Shown here one piece after another: positions 48,767 through 60,929 of a stretch of DNA of 64,000 nucleotides. Position numbers and translations under genes: made by a program. Each line of letters begins with the position of its first letter. Within the stretch, counting starts at the first letter, position 1. Origin of the DNA: Colius striatus (Eukaryota; Chordata; Aves; Coliiformes; Coliidae); the NCBI RefSeq assembly GCF_028858725.1, contig NC_084774.1:4562001-4626000 (forward strand). The letters run 5' to 3'. Below the pieces are notes generated by a model that was not told the DNA's origin, made no database searches, and saw only the letters and a list, made by a program, of their open reading frames with translations.

Positions 48767-49429
48767 AGGGGAAAATCCAGTCCCAGGTGGCAAAGTGCTG
48801 TGGGGTTGCACCAAGTGAGGGTGATGCAGAGCCCAGCAAAGCACACACCTCTGCACAAAGGGCCCTAAAAAGCAGCAGCTGCATGGAACTGGCTGCAAGC
48901 AGGGACTTGGAGACTGGCAAATCCCTGCACTGACCAGAGAAACCCTGGGGGCTGTGTGGCACGTTCCCAGGGCTCAGCTGAGGGGCAGTAATGAGGCAGC
49001 TTGGCTGTGCAGATGTCTTGGATCCTGCAAAGAAAGTTTAGTGCTCCTTTCCAGCTCACTCTGTCCCACCACAGGCTGCACATCCCTCACTCTACTGGGA
49101 TCCTCCTCCACAGCAGCCACCTCCAACTCACCCACTGCAAAAGCAACTGGCATTGTCCTGCCCTGGCCACCTCCAGAGGTGACAGAGCTCACAGCCAGTG
49201 ACAGCAGCATGGGGTCTGGGGAGCACAAATGCACACAAATGCAGGGGCCTGCTCCCTGCCCTGCAGCGTGGGGACACCCAGCCTGAGGAGCAGCCCCTTC
49301 CCCACAGCCCCTCCTGCTTTGGGCTGTGCCTTGCTCAGGCATTTCATGAAGCAGCAGCACATGATGATCTCTTTAGTCTCTATTAACAGACTCCCTAGTG
49401 TAGTGAGGTGGGGATTAGTCTCTACTCCC

Positions 49430-49713
49430 AAGTAACAAGTGACAGGACAAGAGGAAATGGGCTCAGGTTGCCCCAGGGGAGGTTGAGCTTGGAGCTGAGG
49501 CAGAACTGTTTCCCTGAGAGGGGTGTCAGCCCCTGTGCCAGGCTGCCCAGGGAGCTGGGGCAGTGCCCAGCCCTGGAGGGATCCCAAAGCCCTGGAGCTG
49601 AGGTGCTGAGGGCTGTGGGTTAGTGCTGGGCTGGGCAGGGTGAGGGGAGGGCTGGGACTGCAGCACCTTCAAGGGCTTTAACAACCCAAATGATTCAGTG
49701 ATTCTTTGATTCC
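49430..49713 (+). repeat. CR1 fragment (second subfamily, sense)
   Basis: gtgacaggacaagaggaaat, ggcagaactgtttccctgag and a tail of attcagtgattctttgattc. It is the sense counterpart of the copy at 57194. Confidence 0.88.
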
Positions 49714-50149
49714 TGTAGTTTCTGTGCTGGGCATGACATCCTGTGCTATGGACTAGCCCTGTAACTGGCCGTGCTCCCTCCCAGCTCCTTGTGCACACAC
49801 CAGCCTCTCCCCACCCCCAGCCCACTCACTGGCAGGGCAGGGTGAGCTCAGCCATACCCAAACATCCCTCTGTGACCAACATTCCCTTCAGCATAAACCC
49901 AAAATACAACCCTGGAGCAGCTACTGGGAAGACAATGATCCAGCCCAAACCAGGACATGCTGGAAGGTGAGAAAGTGGGGATTTGCCATCTGGGCTCTTG
50001 CTGTGAATGGAGCTGTTACTGCTGCAAATGACCTGAAGCATCAAATGTGAAACCCAATGGCAATGGGATGCCCTTTGTCACACTTCTGCCTTGGCAGAGG
50101 GTGTGCAGCTGTGTGCCCCAGGTGAGGGGGTCTGGCATGGTGGAATGCC

Positions 50150-50395
50150 TCGCTCAGGGGCACAGGAATGTGTCCAGGTGGGGTTGGGAACCTCCTGAGA
50201 AGGAGCCTCCACACCCTCCCTGGGCAGCCTGGGCCAGGGCTCCCTCACCTCAGCACCAAACAGGGTTTTCCTTCTGTTTAAATGGAGCTTGTTGTGTTCC
50301 AGCTTGTGCCCATGACCCCTTGTCCTGTCACTGGAGACAACAGAATAAAGCATCCCCCCCATCCCCCTGACACCCACCCTTTAGGTCTCTATTGG
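50150..50395 (-). repeat. CR1 fragment, 3' terminus missing
   Basis: Starts inside the element (gctcaggggcacaggaatgt) and continues through cctccctgggcagcctgggc and ccttgtcctgtcactggaga. Confidence 0.87.
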
Positions 50396-53300
50396 TGTTG
50401 CTGACATTTGGGTGAGAAATGCGACATTTCCTATCAGTGGTTCTCAGCTGCTGCTTTCACAGCCCATCTGACTCTTCCTGTGCTACTGGAGATGCAGCTC
50501 ATGGAGCTGGGCAGGGCTCAGGAGGCCAGTGCAGGGGTCAGGAGGAGTTTGGGGGCTGCCCAAGGATGAGCTGTGCCTCGTGCCCAGCTGCTGGATTGCA
50601 GGCTGGGGTGCAGGATGGGCTGCCTGAGCTGCCCTCACTTCTGGCTGTTGCTTCTCCCTTCATTAGTATGAAGCACGTGGATGGATCAGTTCACCCTGCT
50701 GAGCTGCTTAGAGCTTGCTGGTTTTCTGCACCAGCCTGTGCCTGTGCAGGGTGTAATTCACAACCAATTTACCTAAAGCTAAAACACAAAGGAAGGAGAC
50801 AAAAAAAACCCCAAACACAAACCAAAGAGCCTTTTCAGTTTAACAGCTGTTGATGCCTCAATAACAACTTCACAGGGCAGTATCTGACATTCTTTCCCAG
50901 CCTCACTCTGTGCAGTTTCACCTCAACCCTGAGCAAATACTGACAAATCCCATATAATCCTGCTAGTGCCAGATCACCTTATTTTGTTCCCAGCACTCCT
51001 GATACCATCTATATCCCTTGGACAGGAGCCAAAGGGACACAAGCACAAAGTTAAATCAGAAGAGCAAAAGGCTGGGAGCACAGAGAGGCTGTGTGGGCAT
51101 GTGGTTTGCTGGGAGAAGGGGGGTTAGGAACAGAGGCTGCTCCTTCCCATGTGTGTGCCCAGCCCAGGGCCAGGTGGCTGTGGGTACATCACCCCATAGG
51201 CATCCCCCTTGTGCCCCAGGGCTCTGGGCCCCTCCTCCAGCTGCAAAATCCTCCGTGGCACATCCAAGATGAAACCCCTCTCCACCACTTCCAGGGACAC
51301 AGGCATGGTGCTGCCTGCAGGGGACCACCCAGAGCCCTGGCACATAGGGGTGAGACACAGCCCATGGACCCCAGGCCAGAAGGGACCCTGTGCTGAAGCC
51401 CAGCTGGGGTGGAGAAGCACCATGGGAGGGAGCATCAATCATGGGGACAAATGGGGAGAGTTTTGCTTGAATCTTCCTGCTGGGGCAGTTTCTAGTGTTT
51501 GCAATTGGAGAGTGTGACAAATCCTCCTGCACTCACCACTCACCACTCCTGTGGTTCCTTCTTCCCTTCCAAACCACCTCTCAGTGAGGCTGGGAGGTAT
51601 TGCATCAGCTCTTTCTCAGTGCCACAGCTCACATTATTGCTTGGAAAGCTTGGGATGCTTTTGTTTCATCAACTCATCAAAGGCCAGTTCTGGGTCAGGG
51701 AGAGTGCTGGGTGTGTTGGGATAGAGATGCAGCAAGTGTTGGGTTCCTCCTGGACGTGTGCCATGGGGGTCAGCACTCCTGCTGGGGATGGTCCTCACTG
51801 TGGCTTCAGGCCTGGGAGAGCAGAATCACATCGTGGGCATAAACTGGCTCAAGTCTGTTGCCTTCAGCTAGAGCCAAAGGTTTTGACCAGGGCAGGGAGT
51901 GGGACTCTCTTCTGCTTCTCCCCACGGAGGTGGCAATGGGTGACCAGTGTTCATGGCTGTGCAACTTGTCCCTGAGGCACAGGGGAGGCCATGAGTGGCT
52001 GAGGTTCTTTTAGGGATCCCTCTGCACCCCAGCAAGCTATACCTGATGGTCTTGAACCTTGGAGGTAAAATCCCAGCACTTGAATGGGAAAGACCTGTCC
52101 CAGCTGTGGTTATGGGAAACCTGGAGCCCACTGGGTGCTGCAGCAAAGCTGGGGACCCATGGGTCCCATGGCAAAGCTGCTCCCCAGGGTACCTCAGCAA
52201 AGCTGCAAGATAAGGGACCTTCTTTCCCATGGTGGCTGCTGTGGTGTGACCCACTACCTCAGTGGCTGGTGCAGGTGAGTGCCTGCAACCCCCCTGCTCT
52301 GGTGCAACCTCCCACCCAGCACTGAACCCACTCTGGGCCGTGTGTCCCAGCACAGCTGAAGGCTGGGGCTGCCTTTAGAGCCCTGTGTCTCTGCAGGGGC
52401 TGCAGCAGGGCAAGGCCTGCACCCACACCTCCTTGTCCCACCCTGGGCCCTTGGCTGTGGTTTCATCCCCATCTCTGATGAGCTTGTTGCACCCTGCCTG
52501 GTGTGGGAGCTCCTCTGCCCCTGGGCTGGATGGGGCTGGGCTCTGTGGCCAGTGCTGTGCTAACACATGGTGGGGAAGCGCTGCTGGTGCCATTGCAGAA
52601 GGGAAGCAGGGTCAGGGCAGGATGAGCCTGTTGCAGCAGTATGAGATGTGGGGGAGCAGCAAGATTTGGGGATCACTGTGCCTGAACCCCTGAGCAGTGC
52701 TTTGTGTTTCTCACAGGTGCTGAAGTGGCCCATCTCCATCACAAAAGGGGCTTTTTATGCAGTTAGGCAAGTGAATTGCTCCCCTACATCTGCTGCAGCA
52801 TCTTCACCCTGTCCACATCCTGCTGCAGTGCAGACCCAAGGGAACAGCTCTGGGGCACTGAGATGGATGTGCAGAGCTGGGGGTGATGGATGGATGGGCT
52901 CCTGGCAGGAGGATGGCAATGCAAGAGAAAGCTGATTTCAATCGACTGGTTAATGACTTCATAAAGTCCATGACTTGTTGGCAGCACCTGGCAGCTCATT
53001 TTTAACAGCAGTGCTCAGCCCCAAAGCCAGCTGCCTGGGAAATTCCAAGCTCAATGAGCAGCTCTGGGGCTGACAGTGAGCTCAGCTTGAATCCAATTGT
53101 GCTCCCCTCTGCACCCCATCCCTGCTCTGTGCTGTGTCCTCACCACCCCCAGCCCTAAGGGAGGAATCACCCTCTTCCTCCCAGTGTAACTATAACCCCA
53201 GACCTCAATGAACCCGTTTGACATCCCAAAGAGCTGGGGACAAATGGCACCTGTGGCTTGACCTGGACACAACATTCATCTTCTTCCTGGGTTTGTGTGC

Positions 53301-54155
53301 TTTTACACCCTGCTCAGCCCAGCCTGGGGTGGATCAGGCCCCTTGGCAGGAGGCAGCCTCAGTCCCACCTGTGGTTATTCCCTCCCCAGCATTGTGTCCT
53401 CTCCCCTGGTTAAGATGCCTCGTTTCTTTCATTGATTATCTACAATACAAAGCCCACAGTGTTGCTTGGTAAAACCCTGGCTATGCCCATTAATCCTCCC
53501 AGTCTCAGCTCATTTAACTATCTTACCCCACACTTGACCTGTCCCTGGTCCCAGCCCTGCCTCTCCAGCCCCTCATCTGCAACGTGGTGGCTTCTCAGCA
53601 TGGGCAGAAGGGCTGACCCTGCAGCTGGGGTTTCATCTCCAGCTGTGCACTCTGACTTCAAGGTCTTGTTTGAAATCTTCAGCTTAAAGGCTTTAAAGGC
53701 TCTATTCATCCTGTGACACCTCCTGCTCCTTGCAAAGCATCACAGCTTCTCCCTGCCTTGGGTTTGTGTGGAGCCTCTTTACACTTGGTAACAGGGGAGG
53801 GGCTGCAGTGGTGGCCCCTGTGAGCAGCTCCTGAAACCTCCCCTGGCTCTGAGTCAGACCCACCTCCAGCCCAGCTGGGACAAGCTGGTGCCTCTGCCAG
53901 CACTATTTAAGAGTGGAGATGTGCAATGGGAGAGAGGAGGTGGAAGGAGTGGGATAGTGGGGAGGTGACTGTAGGGGCTGTGCAGTCAGAGAGGGAGGAG
54001 GAAGAAGACTGGAGACTCCCCTGCAGCCTGTGGTGAGAGAGTGGCTGTGTCCCAGCTCCCACAGAGGGCAATGGTGGTGCTGGGAGTTGCCTGCAGCTCT
54101 GGGAGAACCCTGTGCCAGTGACTCAGCATAATGAGGACCCCATGCCAGGAGGGTG

Positions 54156-54921
54156 ATGGAGCCTAATAAGAACCCCATGAGTGGGGGAGTGAGTGAGCCT
54201 ACTGAGGACCCCCCATGCCAGAACCTGTGTGAGGAGGGAGCCATAGCACAGCCTGTGCCGGGGTGCCCAGTGTGTGAGGGACCCTGTGCTGGAGCAGGGG
54301 ATGGTGAGGAGCCCTCCTGCCCTGAGGAGAAACAAGCAGCAGGAGCCATCAGTGAGGAACTGCCAGCAACCCCTATTGCCATCCCCTGTGCCACTGAGGG
54401 GGCAGGAGGTAAGACACAGGGATGGGGGTGTGTGAGCCTGGGGGGAAGGTGGTCTGAAGGGGCTGCTGGTGTTGTTCATCCCCATCCCACTCTGTGTTGT
54501 TTCTGGTTTGTTCTGGTTTTGTTTGTTGGTGGATTGACTTGTTTTCCCCCCAAGTTGAGCAGTCCTGGCTCTATTGCCCAGACCCCACGTGCTGAGGGAG
54601 CCCTCCCTGTCCTGAGGGACTTCCAAAGGCCCTTGGTTACTTTTCTCCTCCATGTGCCTCCAGGAATAAGTTCTTTACTCCTGCCTGGTCCAGAACCTCA
54701 ACAATCCCACAGGTGACTCCTGTCAAGGTCCAAAAACCAGGAGGAGCAGTAACCAGGGATCCTGCCTTGCACTAACTGTGTAACTTATTTACAGGCACAT
54801 GTGCAAAAAGCCTTTCTGCATTGAATGCCCTTGCTGCCAGCAGCCCAGCAGTGACAGGCTGTGGCATTTCAGCAGCTTGGCCTCATGGTTGTGGAAAAGG
54901 GGGGGGCTCATGGCTTGGTGA
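54156..54921 (+). CDS. Speculative three-exon reading frame, no known family
   Basis: I do not recognise this protein. A possible model joins 54156-54408, 54664-54712 and 54795-54921 in matching phases. Exon A starts MEPNKNP in fair Kozak context, is acidic and Cys/Pro-rich (CPVCEGPC) and ends at a strong donor (gtaaga). The second acceptor follows a pyrimidine tract. The third has a ctaac branch-like site and ttacag, and opens a Cys-rich end HMCKKPFCIECPCCQQ before TGA, giving about 141 residues. A TATA-like ctatttaag lies at about 53903. Against it: weak internal repeats in exon A, no poly(A) signal found close downstream, and no homologue recalled. It may be chance. Confidence 0.22.
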
Positions 54922-55742
54922 GGAGCTGGCCCCAGAAGAAAAGCCTCTTCAGCATGGCTGTGTGTGGTAATACATACTAATTAAGACAAATGTAATTACC
55001 CAGGCTGCAACTCATGCTTCACAAATGAGAACCAGAACATGGCAAACATAAAGAGAGGGGAGAAAAAAAAACAGGCTCATGGCTCTGGAAAGCACAAGGC
55101 CCAGGAGGGAGCTCGAGCATTGCCTCAAGTTGGCACCTCTCCTAGAGTTCATCCAGAGCACAGGGGATGCCTTATCAGCTGCCTCCACTGTCAGATGGCC
55201 TCTGCTGCAAATCAAAGGGTCAGAAATACAGAGAAAGCATCTTAAAGGGGCAAAGAAAAAGAGGAAGAAAAAGTGTTTATTTGTGCATCAAGAGAACTTG
55301 GGGTGAAAAAATGAACCAGGAGCCTCTGGGTCCATGGCAGGGAGGAAGGGACAGAGAGCACAGATCCATGCTGTCATTAGCTGTGAAAGCCCTGTGTTTC
55401 CTCAGAGGACACTGCTGGGGCTCCAGCGTGGGTGGATGGCCCCCATGGCACCCTCGCTCTCCTGGGCAAGCCATTGAAGGAGTTTCATGCAGACTGCATT
55501 AAAGATCTCTTGGTCTCTCTGCACAGCCCTGAATGAAGCGAGGGCAGCCGAGCTCTTGGTGAAAAGCCTGAGCTGGATCACTTTAGACTTCAGGCTTTAG
55601 TGTTTATCAGGCTCTCACTTTTATCAGCTCATCCAACATTGAGCAGATAAATCAGGCTTTAACTTCCATCAGGAAGGAGCTGCTGGTGACAGCTCAGTGC
55701 ACTGATGGTGGGTTTGGCCATCAGAGGGGACAGTGGGACTGA

Positions 55743-56080
55743 GAATCATAGAACCATACAATGGTGGGGTTGGCAGGGCCCTGCAGAGCTCATCCAGCCC
55801 AACCCCTGCTATAGCAGGTTCCCCTGGCTCAGGGGGCACAGGAATGTGTCCAGGTGGGTTTGGAAACCTCCTGAGAAGGAGCCTCCTCACCCTCCCTGGG
55901 CAGCCTGGGCCAGGGCTCCCTCACCTCAGCACCAAAGGAGTTTCTCCTCCTGTCCCAGTGGAGCTTTTTGTGTTCCATCTTATGCCCATTACCCCTTGTC
56001 CTGCCACTGGGTACAACAGAAAACAAAGTGTCTCCCCTTGTCCTGACACCCACCCTTTAGGTGTTTACCAGTGGTGGCAA
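55743..56080 (-). repeat. CR1 LINE 3' fragment
   Basis: gaatcatagaaccatacaat, tccagcccaacccctgctat and cctccctgggcagcctgggc in minus-strand order. Confidence 0.91.
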
Positions 56081-56759
56081 GTTTCCCCCATGGCCTTCTC
56101 TTTCCCAGGTGCCACAGCCCAAAGCTGCTGAGGTTTCCTCTGGGGACATGACCATGACTGCCACAGTGCCTGGGGCTGTGAGGATGCCCTGTGATGGCAC
56201 AGCTGAGCTCAGTGCTCTACCTGGGCATCTGTGAGCCGTGTGAGTCCTTGGTGGGTGTCTCACTGCATTCCCTGGCTCAGCCCAGCTGCTCTTGGGCTAC
56301 AGCCCGGTCTGGTGCCAGTGTCCTGAGCCAGACTGAGACTGAGCAGTCTTTCTCCTGCTGGGAGGAGAAAGAGTTATGGGAAATCAAGCTTCAATGAACC
56401 ATTTCCATGCTTGGTATAAATGTCAGGAAGAGATGATGAGTATCTGTTGCTCCCCTGGAAATGCCAGAAGAGGCTTTCAGGCATGCAGCTGAGACTGGAG
56501 CAAACCAGTGATGCAGCCTAGAAGTGGATGTTACCCAGTGGATGTTGTGGAGGTGGGAAGACATGAGAAGCTTCCCCCACATGAAAAGATGGGGGGGAAA
56601 TGAAGAAGAAGAAGGTGAGAAGCTTTCTGGTGGCTGTGCTGACCCTCCCTGAGGGCTCAATGGGCTTCTCTGAGCCCCCCTCACCCCTAAGTGCTCAGAA
56701 GCAGTGGGCTGCCTTTGCTGGCCTGTGGTTTGCACACACAGAGGGGTGTTGGTGAGGGG

Positions 56760-57010
56760 ATGCTGGGAAGCAGATTAATGAGCAAGACATTAAGAATGAG
56801 GCCAGTAAAAATCTGCATAGTAAGTAGAGCATTCCCAAGGGAGATAATATCCCTGCCCCCTTAATTTCTTAGTAAATCCATTGTGATTAATGCTATTACA
56901 GAGGAAACAGTTCTTACAAACATTGATGATGGCAGAGCTGCAGAATTAAGAACACTGAGTATTAATTAACTAATTAGCTGCTGTTTTCACTGGGACTGCT
57001 GTCCAGAGGA
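56760..57010. other. Repeat-free AT-rich block, candidate conserved noncoding element
   Basis: Contains several homeodomain-type cores, including attaattaactaattagctg, and lacks CR1. It stands out from the GC-richer flanks. Enhancer function is an inference. Confidence 0.35.
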
Positions 57011-57193
57011 GCCTTACACTGCATTATTCTTGTATTTTCTTCAAGGACATGAAAGGAGATGTGTCTCCTTTTTAACCAAAACCCATCTCCCCGTGGCACT
57101 GGCACCTGAGCTGCTGCTTGTTGGGAGCAATTGTGGAAGCCCCAAGAAGCTGGTGGTGGAGTCTTGTGGTGTCAGAGACCAGCAGCAAGTAAA

Positions 57194-57660
57194 GAATCAT
57201 GGAATTGTCTTGATTGGAAAAGCCCTGGAAGCTGCTGCAGTCCCAGCCCTCCCCTCACCCTGCCCAGCCCAGCACTAACCCACAGCCCTCAGCACCTCAG
57301 CTCCATGGCTTTGGGATCCCTCCAGGGCTGGGCACTGCCCCAGCTCCCTGGGCAGCCTGGCACAGGGGCTGACACCCCTCTCAGGGAAACAGTTCTGCCT
57401 CAGCTCCAACCTCAGCCTCCCCTGGGGCAACCTGAGGCTGTTTCCTCTTGTCCTGTCACTTGTTTCTTGGGAGAAGAGACCAACCCCCAGCTCCCTGCAG
57501 CCTCGTGTCAGGGAGTGTCAGAGGGCTCCTGTCTGCCCTCAGCCTCCTCTTCTCCAGGCTCAACACCCCCATCCCTCAGCCCCTCTCCAGCACCCTTGTG
57601 CTCCAGCCCCTTCCCCAGCTCTGTGCCCAGCTCTGGCCATGCTCCAACAAGGTGGAAGGA
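57194..57660 (-). repeat. CR1 fragment (second subfamily)
   Basis: aatcatggaattgtcttgat, ggaaaagccctggaagctgc and tcagggaaacagttctgcct. Closely similar to the start of the copy at 11833. Confidence 0.88.
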
Positions 57661-59033
57661 GATAGTGGAACAAAGTTCTGGCATCTCCAGGCAGTCCCAG
57701 AGTGCCTGTGCAGGGCAGGAACATGCTCATCTCTCCTGCAGCCTCAAGGCTCCTCTGAAGGATTTTCCAATGTCTTCCCATCTGCTGCAGAAATGCCATT
57801 GGCAGAACTCTTTAGCTGGGGCTTTGCTTTATCCATTGCTGCTTGGCACTTCCACACTGGGCAATCCTGGTAACTGGCTGCTTATCAAGCTTCACCAAGA
57901 GAGTGATGCCTGCTTGAAGGGGTAAGCTGAGTTGGAAGAAGAACTGGAAGGAGATAGGTAGGTTGAAAGTACAGGCCCAACAGGACCTTGGAGACCTTGA
58001 GAAGGCCATCTCCTATTGTCTGGTAGACCTAGGAGCTCAGGGAAGGCTTAATAGATACTCAGCCCATCTCATTTCAAAGGAGAGCAAAGATCAGGTGGGG
58101 TGTGGCAGGAGTGTCTCGCTCAGTCCATGTCACTGGCACATCCATGTCCCTCAGCATCCCCAGGCAACTTCTTGGCAATTGCTGCATTATGGCAGTCTGT
58201 GTGACAGAGGTGTGCTGGGGGCTGGAAGGGAAACAAGCCCCATGATGTAGGCAGAGAGGTTGGACAGATGGCTCAGGGGCTGTATTTAGGCTGGAGAGGA
58301 TTGCTGCTGCCTGGCCAAGGGCTTGGAGCTGGGCTGGCTCCATACCACCTCTGCCAGCACTGCCTCTGCTCCCAGGGGACACAGGCATTACTGTCCCTGG
58401 GCCATGGGGAGGACTCTTCCCCTTCTCCATCCCTGAGCCTTATCTTCTGCTCCTCCTGACACAAACACATCCTGAGGCAGCCTGAGGGCTCCTCTCAGTG
58501 CCTGCAAATTAACAGCTCCTTCAAATGCAAATGCAGTTTAATTTCCTTAGTTAAAATAATTTCCTTGTTAGATGTGGTTTGAAGAATAGAAGTAACAGGA
58601 GGTGCCTGGCTGTGCTGGAGGGACCTGAGGCACTGGTGAGCAGAGAGCCCAGGGGTGATGGGACCGTGCCCCACGGGTTTGGGGCTGGAGCATCCCTCAC
58701 ACTGCCAGTGATTGAATTCACTCAAGTGTCAGCTTCAAATGATATCACAGCAGCCCCTGGTTTTGCAGAGGCTGAAGATGATGGATTGCTCCCATGGCCT
58801 TGCTTGCAGCAAAGGGGCTGCAGGGGGGCTGATCTGCTCTGACCCCACTGGTGCTGGGGAGCAGCCGGGGTCTGTGGTGCTGAGCTGGGGGAGAGCACAG
58901 AGTGAGCTCATCCCTGGCCTGAACTGCTGCAGCCCCTTGGCAGATGGAGTGAGCTCCCTCCCTCTGTGCTGCTTTGTCCCAGGACAACTCTTGGTTTGCA
59001 GGCTGATTTTCTCAGCTGGGCTGTTGTGGTGGT

Positions 59034-59375
59034 GAATCACAGAAACGTTTGGTTGGGAAAAGCCCTTGAAAATCAACAAGTGCAACCCTCCCCTCACCCT
59101 GCCAAGCCCACCACTAACCCATGGCCCCAGCACCTCAGCTCCACGGCTTGGCAATAGCTCTGGCCACGCTGCAGCCCCTCAGTGTCCCTGTGGCAGTGAG
59201 TGAGGGGCCCAGCACTGAACACAGCCCTGGAGCTGCAGCCTCCCCAGGGCCCAGCACAGGGGGACAACCCTTGCCCTGCTCCTGCTGGTCACACTGTTTC
59301 TGATACAAGCCAGGATGCCCTTGGCCTTCTTGGCCAGCTGAGCACACTGATGGCTTGTGTTCAGTCAGTGAGATG
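59034..59375 (-). repeat. CR1 fragment with internal gap
   Basis: Begins gaatcacagaaacgtttggt, reaches cccagcacctcagctccacg, then jumps to ctctggccacgctgcagccc, skipping about 300 bases present in the 11833 copy. An internal deletion is therefore likely. Confidence 0.82.
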
Positions 59376-59659
59376 CAGGAGACCTGTGTATCAGGACTGG
59401 AGTGTACACATGAAAACAGACAAAAGGGAAGACACACAATGATGACATAAACCACATTTAACCAGCTTTTGCTGCCCATAGACACCCCAGTCCCTGGACT
59501 CATGGGCAGGTGATGCTGTAGTCAAAAGACAGATGAGACCTGCTCTGATCTGACTGAAAGGCTTGCATGAAAGCATGGCTGTTCAGATTCTGAGTCTCTG
59601 AAGCATCCCTGCTGATGTGTCTGCGTGTCTCCTCTCTGCTCCCAGTCCCTCCTGAGCAT

Positions 59660-60560
59660 TGTGCTGTGTTTGGAAGCTTTTAATGTATTTATTTAAATCA
59701 ATATTAATTTGCTTGTTAAAATGCTGCAGAGCAGTGAGTTATTCTTGAAGGAGGTGAAGAGCCCTGCATGTACATCTTCAGACAATTTATTAGCCTGTGT
59801 ATTTGCATCTCCTGCAGCATGCTGGTTAGATGCTGTACACGGAATGATTTATACACATCACTGCCACTTGTGCCAATCCAGCCTAGGATAATTCAAAGCA
59901 ATTGCATCAATCATTTATCAATTACTACTGAAGTATTTATGCAGCAAAGGGGTGTCTTCATTCCAATTGTTGACCTTCTTTACTAGCACTGACAAAAAAA
60001 GTGTTGGGGTGTCATGCATCTTGCTGACAGGAGGAGCTGACAGGAGGAGCAGCCAGATCTTAGCAGCCCCTCTCTGCCTGGCTGAGGTTTGGGCAATCAG
60101 CCTCTCCCTGCAGCCCTCAGCCTGACCACAGAGCTCCCTCAGATGAGCAAGTATCCTAATTAATCCTGGTCTGCAGCAGCAGCTGAAATGAGCTCCAGGA
60201 TGAGCACGATGCCATTTGATGCAGATGAACTGTGCTTTGGTGGGAATTCAATTACACAATTTCTCCTGGCTGAGCAGAATGCATTTGGAGGATACAGTAG
60301 TTTTGGTGCTAATGAGATGCATTTTAACTGCTGTGAAGACTGTATTTCTCCCTGCATTTAGTACACAGGATCCACATTAATTACAGTTTCAGTGCAGAAA
60401 AACCCTCCAGAGTTACTGCCTACATTTTACTCCTGGTAATAGCAGTTCCATTGCATTGCCAGGAACATTATGGATTCACTTTTAAGTCACATTTTATACC
60501 AAACAACTTGATTGTGATAGCAGGGAGAAAACAACCCTGCTTTCCTTCGACTGCTCAGTG
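59660..60560. other. Long repeat-free AT-rich block, candidate regulatory region
   Basis: About 900 bases with many TAAT-type and octamer-like cores (aatcaatattaatttgcttg, aatgagatgcattttaactg, cctaattaatcctggtctgc) and no recognisable CR1 or coding frame. One small direct repeat gctgacaggaggagc occurs at about 60025-60052. Conserved-element status is an inference from composition only. Confidence 0.35.
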
Positions 60561-60929
60561 TTGTAAAAGGGTCATTTAAAGCAGGGAGATGAATCAGATG
60601 CATTGGAGGCAGAAGAGCCTCGGAATAAAAGCATTTATGGAAGTTGGTTTAAGAGGTTTTTGGAAGACATATGGGACTCAAAGCCAAATGAAAGCAGCAG
60701 CTCATGGGCCCACAAGAAGATGGATGTGTCCTTCACCCTGGGATGGCTGAAGCACAACCCTGGGGAACAGGAGAAAACATTCCCAGCCCCTTGTGCACCA
60801 CATCACATGTGCAAAGTGAGAGGATGACAACGGTGGGAAAGCGCCATCAACAGCAATTTTGGCTTCACAGAAAGTGAATGTTGTGATTCCGTGGCTCTGT
60901 GAGTCACAGATTCCTGGACTCCTCTGTGG

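Larger units (their letters stand above)
44986..60900. other. Gene-poor interval between CHMP4B and the SPOC locus
   Basis: About 16 kb in which no known gene could be recognised. It holds ten or so CR1 pieces, minor tandem repeats, three AT-rich repeat-free blocks and one speculative coding model (listed separately). RALY, which follows CHMP4B in human, was not seen. Confidence 0.7.

Noticed and set aside
57963..58110. Frame reading DLGDLEKAISYCLVDLGAQG, faintly TPR-like
   Set aside because: No supporting splice acceptor, too short, and the resemblance covers one helix only.
60603..60827. 74-codon frame beginning MEAEEPRNKSIYGSW
   Set aside because: No splice sites or similarity were recognised; it is within chance length for this composition.
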